NCBI RefSeq assembly: GCF_019175385.1
Contig: NC_083341.1
Coordinates: 92,158,321 to 92,222,320, forward strand
DNA: 64,000 nucleotides
Origin: Lycium barbarum
Lineage: Eukaryota > Streptophyta > Magnoliopsida > Solanales > Solanaceae
Direction of reading: 5' to 3'
Shown here in pieces: positions 30,787 through 43,068 of this stretch. Below the pieces are notes generated by a model. It ran no database searches, had not been told where the DNA came from, and saw nothing but the letters and a program-made list of their open reading frames with translations. Each line of letters starts with the position of its first letter. The stretch's first letter is position 1. A program made the position numbers and the translations under genes.

Positions 30787-33280
30787 TGTAACAACTCTAC
30801 ACCCCAAATAGGGTGTAGCAAGAAGGTGTAGCAAGAGTAGCATCAGTATAACACTCGTAGTGGTAAACATCATAGGCCGACAAAGGAGAACATAACAACA
30901 ATAGAAATCAACAGATAAGAATGATGGGCAACAATTCAAGAAATTAGCTTAATCAATAAAAGGGAAGGGGTCTATCACGATAGGTATACATTCGCACACA
31001 ATTCAATGTTCCGGCCTAAGGATGCACTTCTAATCCTCAATCCATTAACTATACAGTGCATGCCCCATTTCACACAACTAAATCTATTCACCAAATAGAA
31101 ATAACCATACTATACTAAGTTGCATTTCAGGTTATACATCCAATCCTTATAGTACGCCTTTCTCACAATAGGGGACTATACAACCTCACTATCAATAAAA
31201 CAAGAACAACTCATAGCACAAACTATAGCCAACATAGGGACTTGCGATACGATATGCTAGGTACATGGTCAATCAAATACAATTACAACACAGTCTAGAA
31301 GAAACAACTCAAGAGATGGAATTATCAATAGTATAATCCATGAAATATAAGAATGAGGTAATGAATGCATATGCAATGTAATGATATGCACTAGCCAAAT
31401 GTAATCTCCGTATACAAGTGCTACGGACGGAATACCTCTACGCCATAATAGTTATGACCCTTGGGGGACCCGCAAAGTCCATGTACCACTCTCACGATCC
31501 CGGCAAAGACCATGGACATCAGACACTCATCTCTTTCATATATAATTTGGCAAGGACCTCAGATGTTCCTTTGTCTTACTTATCATCATCAGTACCAAGT
31601 CACAACTCATATCAATGTTTCATGTAAACTAAGGATGAGTGCCATGCATAATATCCATGCCAGGTGAAATCATGTCAATACCAATCGTGCCACACAAGGG
31701 CACATATCGCGATATCAAGATTAAGTCAAGTTCTTTCCTCTATCCATGATAATGTTAAGATAAGTGAGAGACAACAGATCATAATCACAATATGGAAACT
31801 TAGTACAAATCTAATATCACACACATGGCAACAACACAAGTGACAACAAGCCTACAAGTCAGTCAACAATATCAATTCTAAGTAATCCATCCCAACTCCA
31901 TACCCGAAGGTGTAACATGCTTTCTCTGACAATAACTAACTCTACAATTGTTTCGCTAATTGAAATCTAACCCAAAAGTAAGCTAGGGCAACAATATAAC
32001 TCAAGTCACACGGCGCGAGCCCAATCATACCAACTAGTTACTAGTACATACAGTCAAGGAAATACCAAACTCGAATCACAAGGCAACAAGGCACACATAA
32101 CATTACCAACCTAGAATTACCATCCCACTATTGTGTCTGGAGACCTAAGCATGCTTTATCCGTCAATCAGTACTGTGAGTATATGAAATCCTATCCGGAG
32201 TCTAACTCAAGTAAAACGTAACCTACCTTGAGCTCGAGCAGGTGCCACGAACATCAACTTGGTCTTCATCATCTATTTTCGGAAAGGAAGCTGAAACGGA
32301 AGGGTCTTGGAATAGCAAGAATTTTGAGTAAGCAAAGTGTTCGAGAAACAGGGTATACTCAGCAAATGCGAATCTAGAGAATCTAATGTATACTCCGGGC
32401 CCACAAGGGTAAAACTAGAATATTTTCCAAACTAGGTTTTCTAAATCTTCATTGACTAACCATCTAGATTTTATAGTCATCTAAACCCAAAAAAGACGGC
32501 AATTGCATTCTTCCTTAAAATCCTTAAATTAAAGAAAACTCAAGACTTAACCTATTTCCAAAATAATGGATGAAATAGAATATCAAATTGGGTAACTAGC
32601 TTAGGCTCGGAACCAAGGAGTTCTTTCAACAAAGTCATGATTCTAAGTTAAGAAAACCATATTACCCACCTAGGGTTTTACAAGTTAGTAAGTTCCCATT
32701 TTATTATGCCTAGAATCAAAACCTTAATAAGATAAATGAAGAAATCAAAGAAGGAAGGAATGGTTAAGGTTTAGAGCTTACTCTTCCCAAGGTTCCATGG
32801 GATTTCCTCTGAAAATGTCCACAAAGGCGGCTTGGGATACGAGTTGGGTGAAAAATGAGGTCAAATCGCAAAATAAGCATTAAATACCAGGCCAACCCAG
32901 GGAATGTTTATGTGGTGAGCATGGGCCGCTGTGGCGGGCTACCGTTACGGTGCACTATCAACCGCGGGGGCGAAATTTAAGGAGATTCATTTCTTCCGCC
33001 GTGGCGGAGGAGACGTCGCTGGAACAAAACATCTAGATTTTGAATATTTCAATATGATGAGGGATGGCATACTGGGCGGATCCGTTATCGCGGTCCACCC
33101 CTCACTGTGGGGATGCACTAAGCTCGGGTACCCCTAACTCAATCTTTAATTACCTTTTTACTCGACTATAAATCAATTTTAACTGAAATTCCCCCGTGTA
33201 AAACTAACGGGGCACAACTGACCAAGGTTTATTAGGACCTGAATTGAGGAAAGTTAGTAATGGCCGAATGGGTCGTTACA
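30787..33280 (-). mobile_element. Probable solo LTR of a third family
   Basis: On the minus strand it begins TGTAACGACCCATTCGGCC, a typical LTR start, and would end GTTGTTACA at 30787. The interior fits an LTR: dyads of the CCGCCGTGGCGG kind at 32920-33120 in U3, then a TATA-like GGTATTTAATGC near 32885. The flanking five bases (CAACC and CTATT) do not match, so the left end is uncertain or the site was rearranged. Confidence 0.5.
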
Positions 33281-34245
33281 CTATTAACAATATACACCCC
33301 CAATATTCAACAAGTGCCCCCTCCACCTTGTTTTCCTTTTTCTAATTTCCACCTTAATTTCCCTTCATATATGCTTCCTATTTACTTTCAAGTGATAAAT
33401 TTCTAAAGTGCTTTAGGAGTTCGGGATCAAATATTACAAGTTATACCAACAAAGGGAATGTCTAACGATATAGCTATCAAAGAAAATAGGCTAAAGGCTC
33501 TAAGGGGTTAACAAAAGATATCACATATGGGTAGGAAAATGGATTGTCAAAAATCATGGCTAACAAAGAAATGCCTATATCATCTCCTAAGCTAACATAC
33601 CTAGTTTCACTTTGTAGACATACCAGATAAGTTCTAGACATCAATATGAGACATGTAACAAAATTACTCACCGCACACGACACACTCATGGTTCACGATG
33701 AATCACATTGATCCTCTACTTAGAAAACAATGATACGAATTCAATGCAAGCATTTTTAAGCCACAATTTTATGAAAGAGTCAAGTAGAAGAGCTCAAGAG
33801 TTCTGAAACAAGTTATTATTTTTAAGCACAACTTTTTACTTTCAAAATCTCGAGAATTTCTCATGTTGTCAATAGTGTACCTAATCCCGATCACCTAGCA
33901 TTCAATCGGTTTTAAGGTCTCTTATCTCCTACCTTCTCCTAATGACTAACAAATATTTTTAAGGTTCAACATACCCCCCGGAAAAGAACCAAAATCAAAA
34001 AAGGGTGCGCTAACCACTAGCACGATATGAAATAATAATACTAACTACTACTATATTACTACTTATTAGAGGCCATGAATATTTTTGAAGTATCACAACC
34101 TATATATCCTAGAGAAAAATCAAAATCAAGTCAAGTGACAAAACAAAAACATAGTATGAATTATTACAGATCCAATAAAAGAAAAATAGTATGAATTATG
34201 ACAGGCCCAAATAAAAGAGCTTACTTCCCACCCCACACTTAAAAT
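33281..34245 (-). other. Athila-like 3' region, noncoding
   Basis: No coding frame is convincing. Near its right end, in minus sense, lies GGGACAGTGCTTGATTTTAAG followed by TGTGGGGTGGG. This block resembles what follows the last ORF in Athila-type elements. Confidence 0.5.
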
Positions 34246-35470
34246 CAAGCACTGTCCCCAGTGCACAAAATATATCCAGTATAGGGTGTAAGAAATAACT
34301 CCCCATCTACTTATCCTGCTCAGCTTGATAATCGACATCTCTAGCATCCTTATCGTCATCATTTCTCGTGGGAGCTGCAATTGGGTCACCATCATCAGTA
34401 TCGATCTCTGACTCATACTCATCAGTGTCACCATCTTAATCACTAGCGGGCTCCTGTGGCTGTGGCAATGGCTCTGGTGTGGGTATATCGTCATCCAATG
34501 GATCCTCAAAAGCACGCACAACCTTCATGACAACTATCATTGAGCGGGAACCGCTCATCAACATAAGCTAACTGCTCAGGTGTAGAAGCTCGCAGGGTAA
34601 GAGTCAGCTCGAGGCGCTGGAGGGCATACATGTTGGCCAAAATGAAGTCATCTCTCACGTGGCGTTGTGCTGCTGCCAAGTCTGCCCCTTCACATCTTTT
34701 TCGTTTTTCACCCGGGTCAAATCAATAGCTGAGCCCGGCATGGGTAGTCTACCATCCAAGTCCTCCTCACTCACATCTTTCTTTCATGATTGCCCCCGTG
34801 TTAATATGCTGTCGTGTCATCAAAGAATTAATCATGCATGCTCTCTCTCTGCTCACATCGGAGAAGTGACCAACCGGCAGAATCCGAGCACAAATAATAA
34901 GGAGTCATACCCTTTTTCTGTGTCATATAGGCAAGGGGAAATGACTTGTGAGTATTATCTCTCCTACACTCCCACCTTCCATTGGAGTGTGGCACCCACA
35001 AAGTATGTCTTAACTAACGGTGAGGGGGGGTAGGGGGGGGAAGGGGGCGAAGATACAAATCCTCATACTCACCACTGGGCACGCCAATCGGAGCCCCTAA
35101 GAACTTGCAAATAGTATCATCGGTGAATGGAATCACAGAACCTCGGACACAAATCTCATCCAGATTGTGTACATCCCAATTTGTGTAAGCCTCGCGAACC
35201 AAATAAATGTTACATTTCCCCCGATCACGAAAAATAACTGCAAACCTAGAGCATAAATTTTATCCCATATATCAGGATGGTGTTTTTGCAAGATAGCCTT
35301 ATCGACCAGTGTCTCGGGATGGTATTTCTTTGGTTTGAACTTTTTGCACCATTCCAACCCATAGTCCATTCAAGCCCTCTTTCGAATTTAAGTGTCCCCA
35401 ACTTCATCTTTTCCTTTCTGCCTCTCACATTCTTTTGCATACCTCTTTACGACAAACCAACAATTAGTAG
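34246..35470 (-). pseudogene. Env-position ORF relic (putative plant transposon protein type)
   Basis: In the minus frames from about 35450 to 35010 there are GLEWCKKFKPKKYHPETLV, VREAYTNWDVHNLDEICVRG and VIPFTDDTICKFLGAP. The pattern VREFYANW...VRG..VPFS..TINRFLG is that of the domain annotated as 'putative plant transposon protein', often found downstream of pol in Athila-type elements. The frame is broken several times (stops near 35385, a shift near 35200). After a G-rich stretch (35024-35048) and about 500 bp of decayed sequence, an acidic C-terminal part rich in Asp/Glu lies at about 34300-34500. Its role is unknown; the position corresponds to the env-like ORF but I see no fusion-protein features. 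Confidence 0.6.
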
Positions 35471-36019
35471 CGTATAAAAACATGGCTAGCAAACTAAGCT
35501 AATTGGGTGTCGGAACGACCCCGCACATAGTTTTGTTAGCATGTGCAATTAGCTTTTAGTGGGTTAAGGGTGCTTGGCATGGAATTCAAGCATCAAGCAA
35601 CACTTAACTATGGGGTTTTGGGGTAATGGATTTAACAATCCAACATTCACCATTATCAGTACTTCAAGAATTCCAATTTCCACCATTAATATAAACTTAA
35701 AAGTTGTAACATTCATAACTTTTCTAACACTTGTAATGTTTTTGAAGAAATTTCATCATTCAATGTAATTTGCGCGGGGGGGGGGGGGGGGGGGGGGGGT
35801 GAGGAGATATCGGGAATGGGACTATCTCATACCATAGGAAAGAATGAGAGAAGAGAACAAGAAACCTTATCAAAAATTCTACGGAAACCTGGGCTGGGCA
35901 GTGGCAGATGATCCACCGATGGTGGTTTACTTTTTTGGTTGAAGAGTAACTTTTAGCGTTTTAAATGGTAGAAGTTTTAAGTGAAATGGGTTGGATCGAC
36001 CCGTTGGAATTAAAAAAAA
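35471..36019 (-). other. Spacer between env-position ORF and integrase (left part)
   Basis: No frame is supported. It contains the G24 run at 35776-35799 and ends at the target site of the solo LTR that begins at 36020. The spacer resumes at 37610 on the far side of that insertion. Confidence 0.5.
35776..35799 (+). repeat. Poly-G run (24 bases)
   Basis: An uninterrupted run of 24 G on the plus strand. It could fold as a G-quadruplex and is a likely site of sequencing or assembly length error. Confidence 0.95.
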
Positions 36020-37609
36020 TGTTACACCCCGTAGTTTCGTATATGGAAATTTATAAGTGTTGGACATTCTAAGTATGGATACTGGAGTTCCCTTCAAGGA
36101 TATATGATATTATACAAAGTAATCCTATGTTCATGACGATTTACGTTCATATAATAAGCTATGGGAAACTCCGGGACCAAGAAAATCGAAGAAAATAAAT
36201 TTGTCGAAAATTTGGAAAAAGTAATTAAAGTTAAGGTGACAAAAAATGTATGTTAAGGCTAGTCCCTTTCTTTAAAAAGGCATGATTCTTATGTTATGAT
36301 TCCATAAATGTTTACATAACTGCCTTGTTTTCAAAAGCTAGAAGTTTATGACTCTTAAAGATTCTTACGATGTTAAATGAAAAATGTTCTACGATGATTG
36401 TGACGATGATGATAGTCCTCTTCTAGAAACTCCGAAGCTATTATTTGAGGGCATTATGAGATTATTGAGCCATTCCATGAATCCCTTTATCTTACTTATT
36501 GTTGATGGTCTCATCTCATGTTACTCGTTCTTTCGAGGTGAGATATAGCGAAGATAATGATTCTATTTTCAATGCTATCTAAGTTCATGATTCTCGAGAC
36601 TCCCGTGACATTATCGATTTCATCTTATGATGGTTTATGCTTCAAGGAATGATATAGTGACAACGGTGATGCTAATGATGATGTTGATTTCATTTATGTA
36701 TTTTTATGTGTATACGTGTATGTATGTATGCATTGCATCCCACTGATCAGCTGGGGATAACACCGCGCCTATATGGCCGGGCAAGATAACACCGCGCCTA
36801 TATGGCCGGGCAAGATAACACCACGCCTTTGTGGCCGGGCAAGATGCTTTATATATTACCGTGCCTTAGTGGCCGGGCAAGATGCTTTATATATTACCGT
36901 ACCTTAGTGGCCGGGCAAGATGCTATATATAATACCGCGCCTTAACGGTCGAACAAGATATTATATATGGATATATATGGAAAAGTCTTTTTTTTTGAAA
37001 AAAAAGCTAAGCATGCACGACATTCGCCTTAAAAGGGCATTCAGAGGCATAGGTTGATCACTTTTATATTACTTTATCTTCATACGTTCATTATATTATT
37101 TTCCATATTCGGTATCTCTTACTATGTTACTATTCATGCCTTACATACTCAGTACATTGCTCGTACTGACGTCCCTTCTTGTGGACGCTGCTTTCATGCC
37201 CGCAGGTGTAGATAGACTAGACGAGGATCTTTCATCGTAGGCTGCCTTCAGGTACTGGTCTCGAGTGGTGGCTCCACTTCTTACTGGAACATTGCCGAGT
37301 CCGAGTTGTATATGTTTTTTCTGACAAGAGGGTATGTCGAGGGCCTTGTCCCGACTTATATACTTCAGTCATGTTCATAGAGGCTTTGCAGATACTTCCT
37401 GTGTACAGCTCAGTCATTGTGTGACAGTAGTAATGTCGGCATCATGGGTCTATTGTACATTTACTTATGCATGATATTATATTCATATTTAGCCTCTTGA
37501 TCTTATTGTTTCGATTTGAGACACGAAGGATGCAAGTTGTAAGTTGGTTCGCTCGGTTCCTGTAAGGTGTCGGGTGCCAATCACGCCTTACCAAGGGTGG
37601 GGTGTGACA
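36020..37609 (+). mobile_element. Solo LTR of a distinct gypsy family
   Basis: It runs from TGTTACACCCCGTAGTTTCG to GGGGTGTGACA, 1590 bp. It is flanked by AAAAA on both sides (36015-36019 and 37610-37614); this fits a 5-bp duplication, although in low-complexity sequence. It holds the hairpin with TGACGTC at 37150-37173 and a tandem array of GGCCGGGCAAGAT units at 36755-36957. Unlike the A/B/C family it lacks the CGG-N-CCG palindromes. No internal region remains. Confidence 0.85.
36755..36957. repeat. Tandem GCGCCT..GGCCGGGCAA array
   Basis: About three units of 29 bp (GATAACACCGCGCCTATATGG then CCGGGCAA) are followed by about three of 38 bp in which TGCTTTATATATTACCGTGCC replaces the first part. 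All keep a GTGCCT/GCGCCT...TGGCCGGGCAAGAT core. Single copies of this core occur in other LTRs here (13670-13745, 54175-54290, 61945-62025). Confidence 0.85.
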
Positions 37610-38058
37610 AAAAATTCTGATTTGTTTTTACTTAACTACCTCGCTGAGTAAGGTTGACAGCGATAGTGCACCTCGCTGCGTCCTTCGCTAAGTGAAGGCC
37701 TTTTCATGTTTTGCATTCAAAAAATTTATCGACTCACTTTCGTTTTGACCCCTTTAGCTCACTGAGCTATGTGGAAAGCTAGAGTGGACCTCGCTTTGAG
37801 CTATGCTCGGCGAGGTCCCTCATCTAGTTATGCCTTAGAAAGGTTTTTCACCTGTTTTGCATTTTTTCACACCACCAATTTGTTCTTCTCGCCCGTTACT
37901 CCATTTTTAGCTTCAACACCTACAAAATACACCTTAACACAACTCGTTAGCATAAATAAACTAAAACTATGAATGCTATAAATAGTTGGGTTGCCTCCCA
38001 ACAAGCGCCGTAGTTTAGGTCGTGGCACGATATATTTTTGTATTTTTCTTATTTTTTG
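37610..38058 (-). other. Athila-like spacer after integrase
   Basis: No frame is supported. It has CTCGC...GCGAGG dyads (37640-37815) similar to those in the LTR at 29060-29460. On the minus strand it also carries GCGCTTGTTGGGAGGCAACCC near 37990-38012. A second copy of this last motif lies just inside the integrase end (38073-38095). GGGAGGCAACCC after pol is a recurrent feature of Athila-type elements, from memory. Confidence 0.6.
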
Positions 38059-39236
38059 TTACATTACAACCTCGGGTTGCCTCCCGAGAAGCGCCTTAGT
38101 TAACATCACGGAACGACGCAAGTCCTCCACCTTTTCGTCGTCGAGGAGCACGTGCTTCTTCTCCTTATCAATCTCACTGCCCCAATTTTCCTTAAGACGC
38201 TGCCCATTAACCATTAACTTTCGTTCCCCATCCATCTTATGTATTTCCACCGCACCTTGGGGCGTGATTCTTTTCACCATATATGGTCCCGTCCATTAGG
38301 ACTTCAACTTGCCTTGAAAGAACCGCAATCTAGAATTGAACAAAAGTCCTTGTTGTCATGACTCAAATTCACAATATTAAATATTCTTATCATTCCACCT
38401 CTTCGTCTTCTCTTTGTACAACTTGGCATTCTCGTACACCCCCAATTTCAACTCGTCGAGCTCATGCAGTTGCAACAACTATCTCTCACCTTCCAAGCTC
38501 ATTTCAAGATTGAGCTTTTTGATTGCCCAACAAGTCTTATGCAAAACTCAACACGCAAGTGAAACGTCTTTCCTTAGACTAACTTGTAGGGAAAAGTCGT
38601 AATAAGTATTTTATACGCTGCTCGATAGGACCACAAAGCATCATCTAACTTCATTGCCCAATCCTTTCTTTGCGTATTCACAGTTTTCTAAATGATTTGC
38701 TTCACCTCTCTGTTAGACACCTCTACTTGTCCACAGGTTTGCGGGTGGTAAGCCGTAGAAACTTTTTGCTTCACCCCATATTTCGCCAAGAGGTTCTTCA
38801 ACAGACTATTGAAAAAGTGAGCTCCACCATCACAGATCATCGCCCTCGGAGTTCTAAATCTTGTAAATATATTCTTCCTGAAAAAATTCACCATCACCTT
38901 TGCATCGTTAGTTGGGAGAGGGATTGCCTCTACCCATTTCTACACATAATTAACCACAAGTAGAATGTATTTGTTCCCAAAGGATGGTGGGAAAGGCCCT
39001 ATAAAATCAATTCCCAATACGTCAAATATCTCTACCTCCAAAATATTAGTCAAAGGCATCTTATGCCTCTTAGAGATGTTTCTTCTTCTCTGACATCTGT
39101 CACAACTTCTAGCAAATGCATGGGCATCTTTAAATAGCATAGGCCAGTAAAAACCTAATTGTATCACTTTCGTTGCAGTGCGATTACCTATAAATTGTCC
39201 CCTATATGGGGAAGAATGGAAACTCTCCAATACTTG
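38059..39236 (-). pseudogene. Athila-like integrase
   Basis: The minus strand gives, in order: the zinc-binding end CDRCQRRRNISKRH; LGIDFIGPFPPSFGNKYIL with the first catalytic Asp; [21 protein letters not shown] sequence with the second Asp; and [19 protein letters not shown] with the catalytic Glu. Much further on is the C-terminal block TPQGAVEIHKMDGERKLMV, then NGQRLK. These are Athila-type rather than Tekay-type motifs; there is no chromodomain tail. Several stops and shifts, notably near 38930 and through 38330-38690, inactivate it. It lies immediately after the RNase H relic in the normal pol order. Confidence 0.82.
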
Positions 39237-39248
39237 ACTCTCCTCGGT

Positions 39249-39836
39249 CTAGGGAATGCATCTCCTCACTAACTGATCAGGACCTTGTTTGAAAAAATAC
39301 GGCTCATCCCATATGTAGAACCGCGAGTCCTGATATAGCTTCCTTTTGTGCTGTGTAATAGTTTCAGGTGGGTAGACCCCACTCATTCTCAATTTCATAA
39401 TATCTGCATACCATGGTACTTCTTCCTCAAGAATAACAAAAAGTTGGTCATCTGGAAAAGCTTCTTGAATTTGACCATCTTCCACCACATGATCATGACT
39501 CTCTAACCTTGATAAATGGTCCACAACTTCATTCTCTATCCCTTTATAGTTCTTGATCTCCATATCAAACTCCGCAATAGGATATTCCACTGAATAATCT
39601 TGGGGTTTGCAGTGTGATCCGTGTACACAATGATACGAGTCCCCACAGATAAGACCAAAATTTATCAAATGCGTACACGACAACCAAAACTCTTTTTCTA
39701 TGACGGTATAGTTCATCTGAGCAGCATCCAATGTCTTGCTGACATAATAGAAGGAGTGGAATATCTTATTCTTCCTATTTCCTAGAACAGCTCCAACAAC
39801 AATATGGCTAGCATCACACATAAATTCAAACGACAA
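39249..39836 (-). pseudogene. Athila-like RNase H
   Basis: The frame opens with FEFMCDASHIVVGAVLGNRK (catalytic Asp in CDAS), then FYYVSKTLDAAQMNYTVIEKE (catalytic Glu). The TDH block is destroyed by a frameshift or deletion, since the sequence passes through a short unrelated stretch. It resumes at EFDMEIKNYKGIENEVVDHL with SRLES. The tail EVPWYADIMKL...ETITQHKRKLYQDSRFYIWD belongs to the linker before integrase. It is dead because the third acidic residue region is missing. Confidence 0.82.
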
Positions 39837-39849
39837 GTTCTAATGAAGA

Positions 39850-40316
39850 GCTATGATTATCGGTTCAGTCACCAATCTTCGCTTCAGCTCTTCAAATGAC
39901 TTCAGACAGACATCGTTGAGCACAAACTTCATATCTTTCTCAAGAAGCTTACACATCAGACTAGCTATTTTGGAGAAGTCCTTATTGAAGCGTCTGTGGA
40001 ATCCTGCATACCCGAGAAACTATGCACCCCCTCACAGATACGGGAGGTGGTAGTCTCTCAATAATATCCACTTTAGCATGATCAAATTACAAGCCCTTTT
40101 TGGACACCTTATGTTTGAGAACAGTACCCTCTCAAACCATAAAGTGACACTTCATCCGGTTCAGCACTAAGTTGGTTCCCTCACATCTGCCAGCACACGA
40201 TCCAAATTTCTCAAGCACGTATCAAACGAATTCCCTAAGAAACAAAGTTATCCATAAAAAATTCTATGAAATACTCCACCATCTTTGAAAAGTCGCTGGT
40301 GCATTATGATGTGGCG
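39850..40316 (-). pseudogene. Athila-like reverse transcriptase, 3' part only
   Basis: Minus-strand translation in mixed frames gives EYFIEFFMDNF (cf. the FMDDF catalytic loop, with the second Asp changed to Asn) and, further on, sequence like the thumb/connection of Athila RT. Stops are frequent. Similarity ends near 40316; upstream RT, protease and GAG are absent. The element is therefore truncated at its 5' side, where a different plus-oriented repeat begins. Confidence 0.6.
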
Positions 40317-41032
40317 TACAAGTATGACACATTTGATGCCTTTTGACGACAAGTTTTACTCATTTTTAAGCAAGTTTGTGTTGTTTTGATGTATTTTTAT
40401 TGTGTTTTAGGTAATTGATGACCAAAAGTCAAAAACAAGGGAATCACACCTAATGTCCACTGATTAAAGGAAGTACGGACCGACATATATATACAGGCAC
40501 ACATTTGTACTAGACCTAGATGGCAAGAAACATAATGCCTAACTTTTGAAGATGCTTGATATGGTGACATTGTACCGACCGTATAATTATGTACGGGTCG
40601 TACTTCACACTGTACATTGAAGGCAAGACCACTGAAGACAACTAACGGAGAAATTGTACGAACAGTACTTCCTAAGTACGCCGTATAAATTGGAGTACAA
40701 TCTGACCTGGAGTTGCAGTTGAGAGGCCGCACAAAATGATACGGCCCGTACTTGGATTCATCGAGGCAATTTTGTCATATATAATTTTTGCATTTTTGGA
40801 CCTTTATAAATAGTCATTTAGGGTTTTGTGGGTCATCTATCATGAGTTTTTGAGACTTTTATTCCATAGCAATGAATACCCATTATTGTTGAAGCTTTTA
40901 AGGACAATATTCCATTTTTTCATCTTCTTTATTCTTATTATAAGCACAATGACTCTTTCAATGCTTAGTTTTTCACTAAATAATATGAGTAGCTAATTCT
41001 CCTACCACGGTGGTGGACCCAATGATGGGTGT
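40317..41032 (+). repeat. Older LTR-like repeat, left piece
   Basis: Noncoding. It has dyads GTACGGACCG, GTACGGGTCGTAC and GATACGGCCCGTACTT (40475-40750), followed by TTTATAAATAG at 40802-40812, an arrangement like U3 plus TATA box of a plus-oriented LTR. Its continuation is 53279-53429 and then 63800-64000 once elements B and C are removed. The family is not recognised. Confidence 0.5.
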
Positions 41033-41519
41033 TGTTACATCTCAGAGACTTTGGATTGTTGCATTGTGAGTAGACTAATGTGAGCTTAAGGTGAATATGA
41101 CGTCCTTACGGGATTAAGGAGAGTATTAGATAGCTTAAAGTGAGTACCATATGAATATGTGAAGCTAAGTCCGTCGGAGGAAGTGAAATGTGAGTCATGT
41201 TTGGAAAGATTTTCACTATAATTAAGCTAATATTTATTTAGTAGTGTCTTAAGGAATAGCTATAGGGCCTCTTAGATGGTTAATGAAGTGTTATGTAAGT
41301 GTTAATAAGGTTCCATAAGGATTGGAGGGTGAACGAATCAACGAGAGCAAGGTAAAAAAAAATGGCAATACGACCAGTTATACGGTCTGTATAACTTTAT
41401 ACGGTCCGTATAACATTCCAGAGAAGGGTCAATCCTAGGTGAGATTATACGACCACTTATACGGATCGTATAAGTTATACGGACCGTAAAATCGGTCGGG
41501 TCAGTTTTTTTTTTCTTTT

Positions 41520-41528
41520 TATATATAG
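41520..41528 (+). promoter_or_regulatory. LTR TATA box, element B
   Basis: TATATATAG follows a T/C-rich tract and precedes GACGACCC. The same box is at 51368-51376 in the 3' LTR. It lies directly downstream of the palindrome cluster, so U3 ends and transcription probably begins about 30 bp further on. Confidence 0.7.
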
Positions 41529-43068
41529 ACGACCCTTGTTTCTATTTTTCATTGCCTAATTCTCCCAAACTCTTAAAAGCTGTAGAACCTTCTCCCAAGC
41601 ATATTCCACTCAAACCCAAGAGAAATCAAAGATCAAGAGGCAAGAATCAAGATATCCATGTGTTGGAAGACTCTCTAGGGTTGGTAAACTTCAAGAATTT
41701 CTTTGATATTGAAGCTAGAGTTTTCATACAAGTTGATAAGTTGATCCAAAGCTCATTACTATGAGATAAAAGGTTAGTTTTCATGCCTATTTTATGTTTT
41801 TAAGCATGTTGGTTGTCGAATGACTTGGGTGAGGAGAGAAAGTAGAAAATGAAGTTCAAATGTAGAATTTATGATATTTTGAGTAGTAAACTAACTTGAG
41901 TCATGATTCTTAGTATGCTATTGATATAATCTTGTTATGAAGGGTTTTAATGATGACGAAGAAGTGTTGTATGCAATTGTACAAAGATTTGATGTGAAGT
42001 TGTTGATATGAATTGCTGATGAGAATGAATTTTGAGGCGTAATCGAATATGACTACTTGATTATGATATTGTGAATGTTATTATAGTTGTCGGGGAGTTG
42101 TATTGCGATATGGTGGAAGTCGGTGAAATAGGGGAAATACTGCCCAACTTTCGTTAACTCATGAATTATTCTAGTTTGAATTTAAGAGTGTCCTTAGAAC
42201 TGAACCTTGGTGTGAATCCTTTTAAATGTAGATTCCTCAAGCTTTAGCGGTGAACGTTATGTAGTTAAGATGACATAAAGGTATGTGAGGCTAACCCTTC
42301 TTTCTTAAGGCATGATTCCATTGATGTATACCTTCATGTGAAATCCATAGTATCTTCCACGATGATTTCATTCCTAGAATTACTAAAGCTCATAATTCTT
42401 GATATTTTTACGATACCATTGGTCTCATCCTATGATAGTTGATCCTCTAAGGAAGGATATAATTAAAGTGATTATGATGATGATGATGTTGAGGATACGA
42501 ATGTAATCCCATGTGTGTGTATATATATATATAGATATATAAAAGTATAAGTATTAAGAACATCGAGATTATATGGTCGGGTATGATATCTATCGTGCGC
42601 GTACCACTGCAGTTGCGTATAGATAACACTTAGCCTTGGTAGGGCTAGGTATGTATAACACCGAACCTTGTTATGGTTAGGTATGTAAGATACCAAACCT
42701 CTATGGTCGGGTATGATACTACTATATATATAAACATATGTAAGGGAAGGTTCCCTTTAGAAAAGGGTAAGTGAATATGATGAACGTCGCTAGAGGTATA
42801 CATAGCTTTATCATCCCATGACTCTTCTTTTTTATGTTATCATTCATGCTTCTATTATGTTATTGATTACGCCATACATACTCAGTACATTATTCGTACT
42901 GACGTCCTTTTATTCGTGGACGCTGTGTCATGCCCGCGGGTGGGCAGGGAGATAGACTTGATCCTTAGACAGCTTATTCAGAGACTTCTTAGAAGAGCTC
43001 CACTTGATTTGGAGCTGCAGCTACTGGTACTATTCTTTTTTGTATATATGGGCATGGCGTGACCCTAT

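Noticed and set aside
30787..33280. Firm solo LTR call with target duplication
   Set aside because: The flanking pentamers CAACC and CTATT do not match, so the element is listed only as probable.
34126..34521. 131-codon Met/Ile-rich minus-strand frame
   Set aside because: It is out of frame with the acidic C-terminal stretch of the env-position relic and its composition is that of a shifted Asp/Glu-rich sequence.
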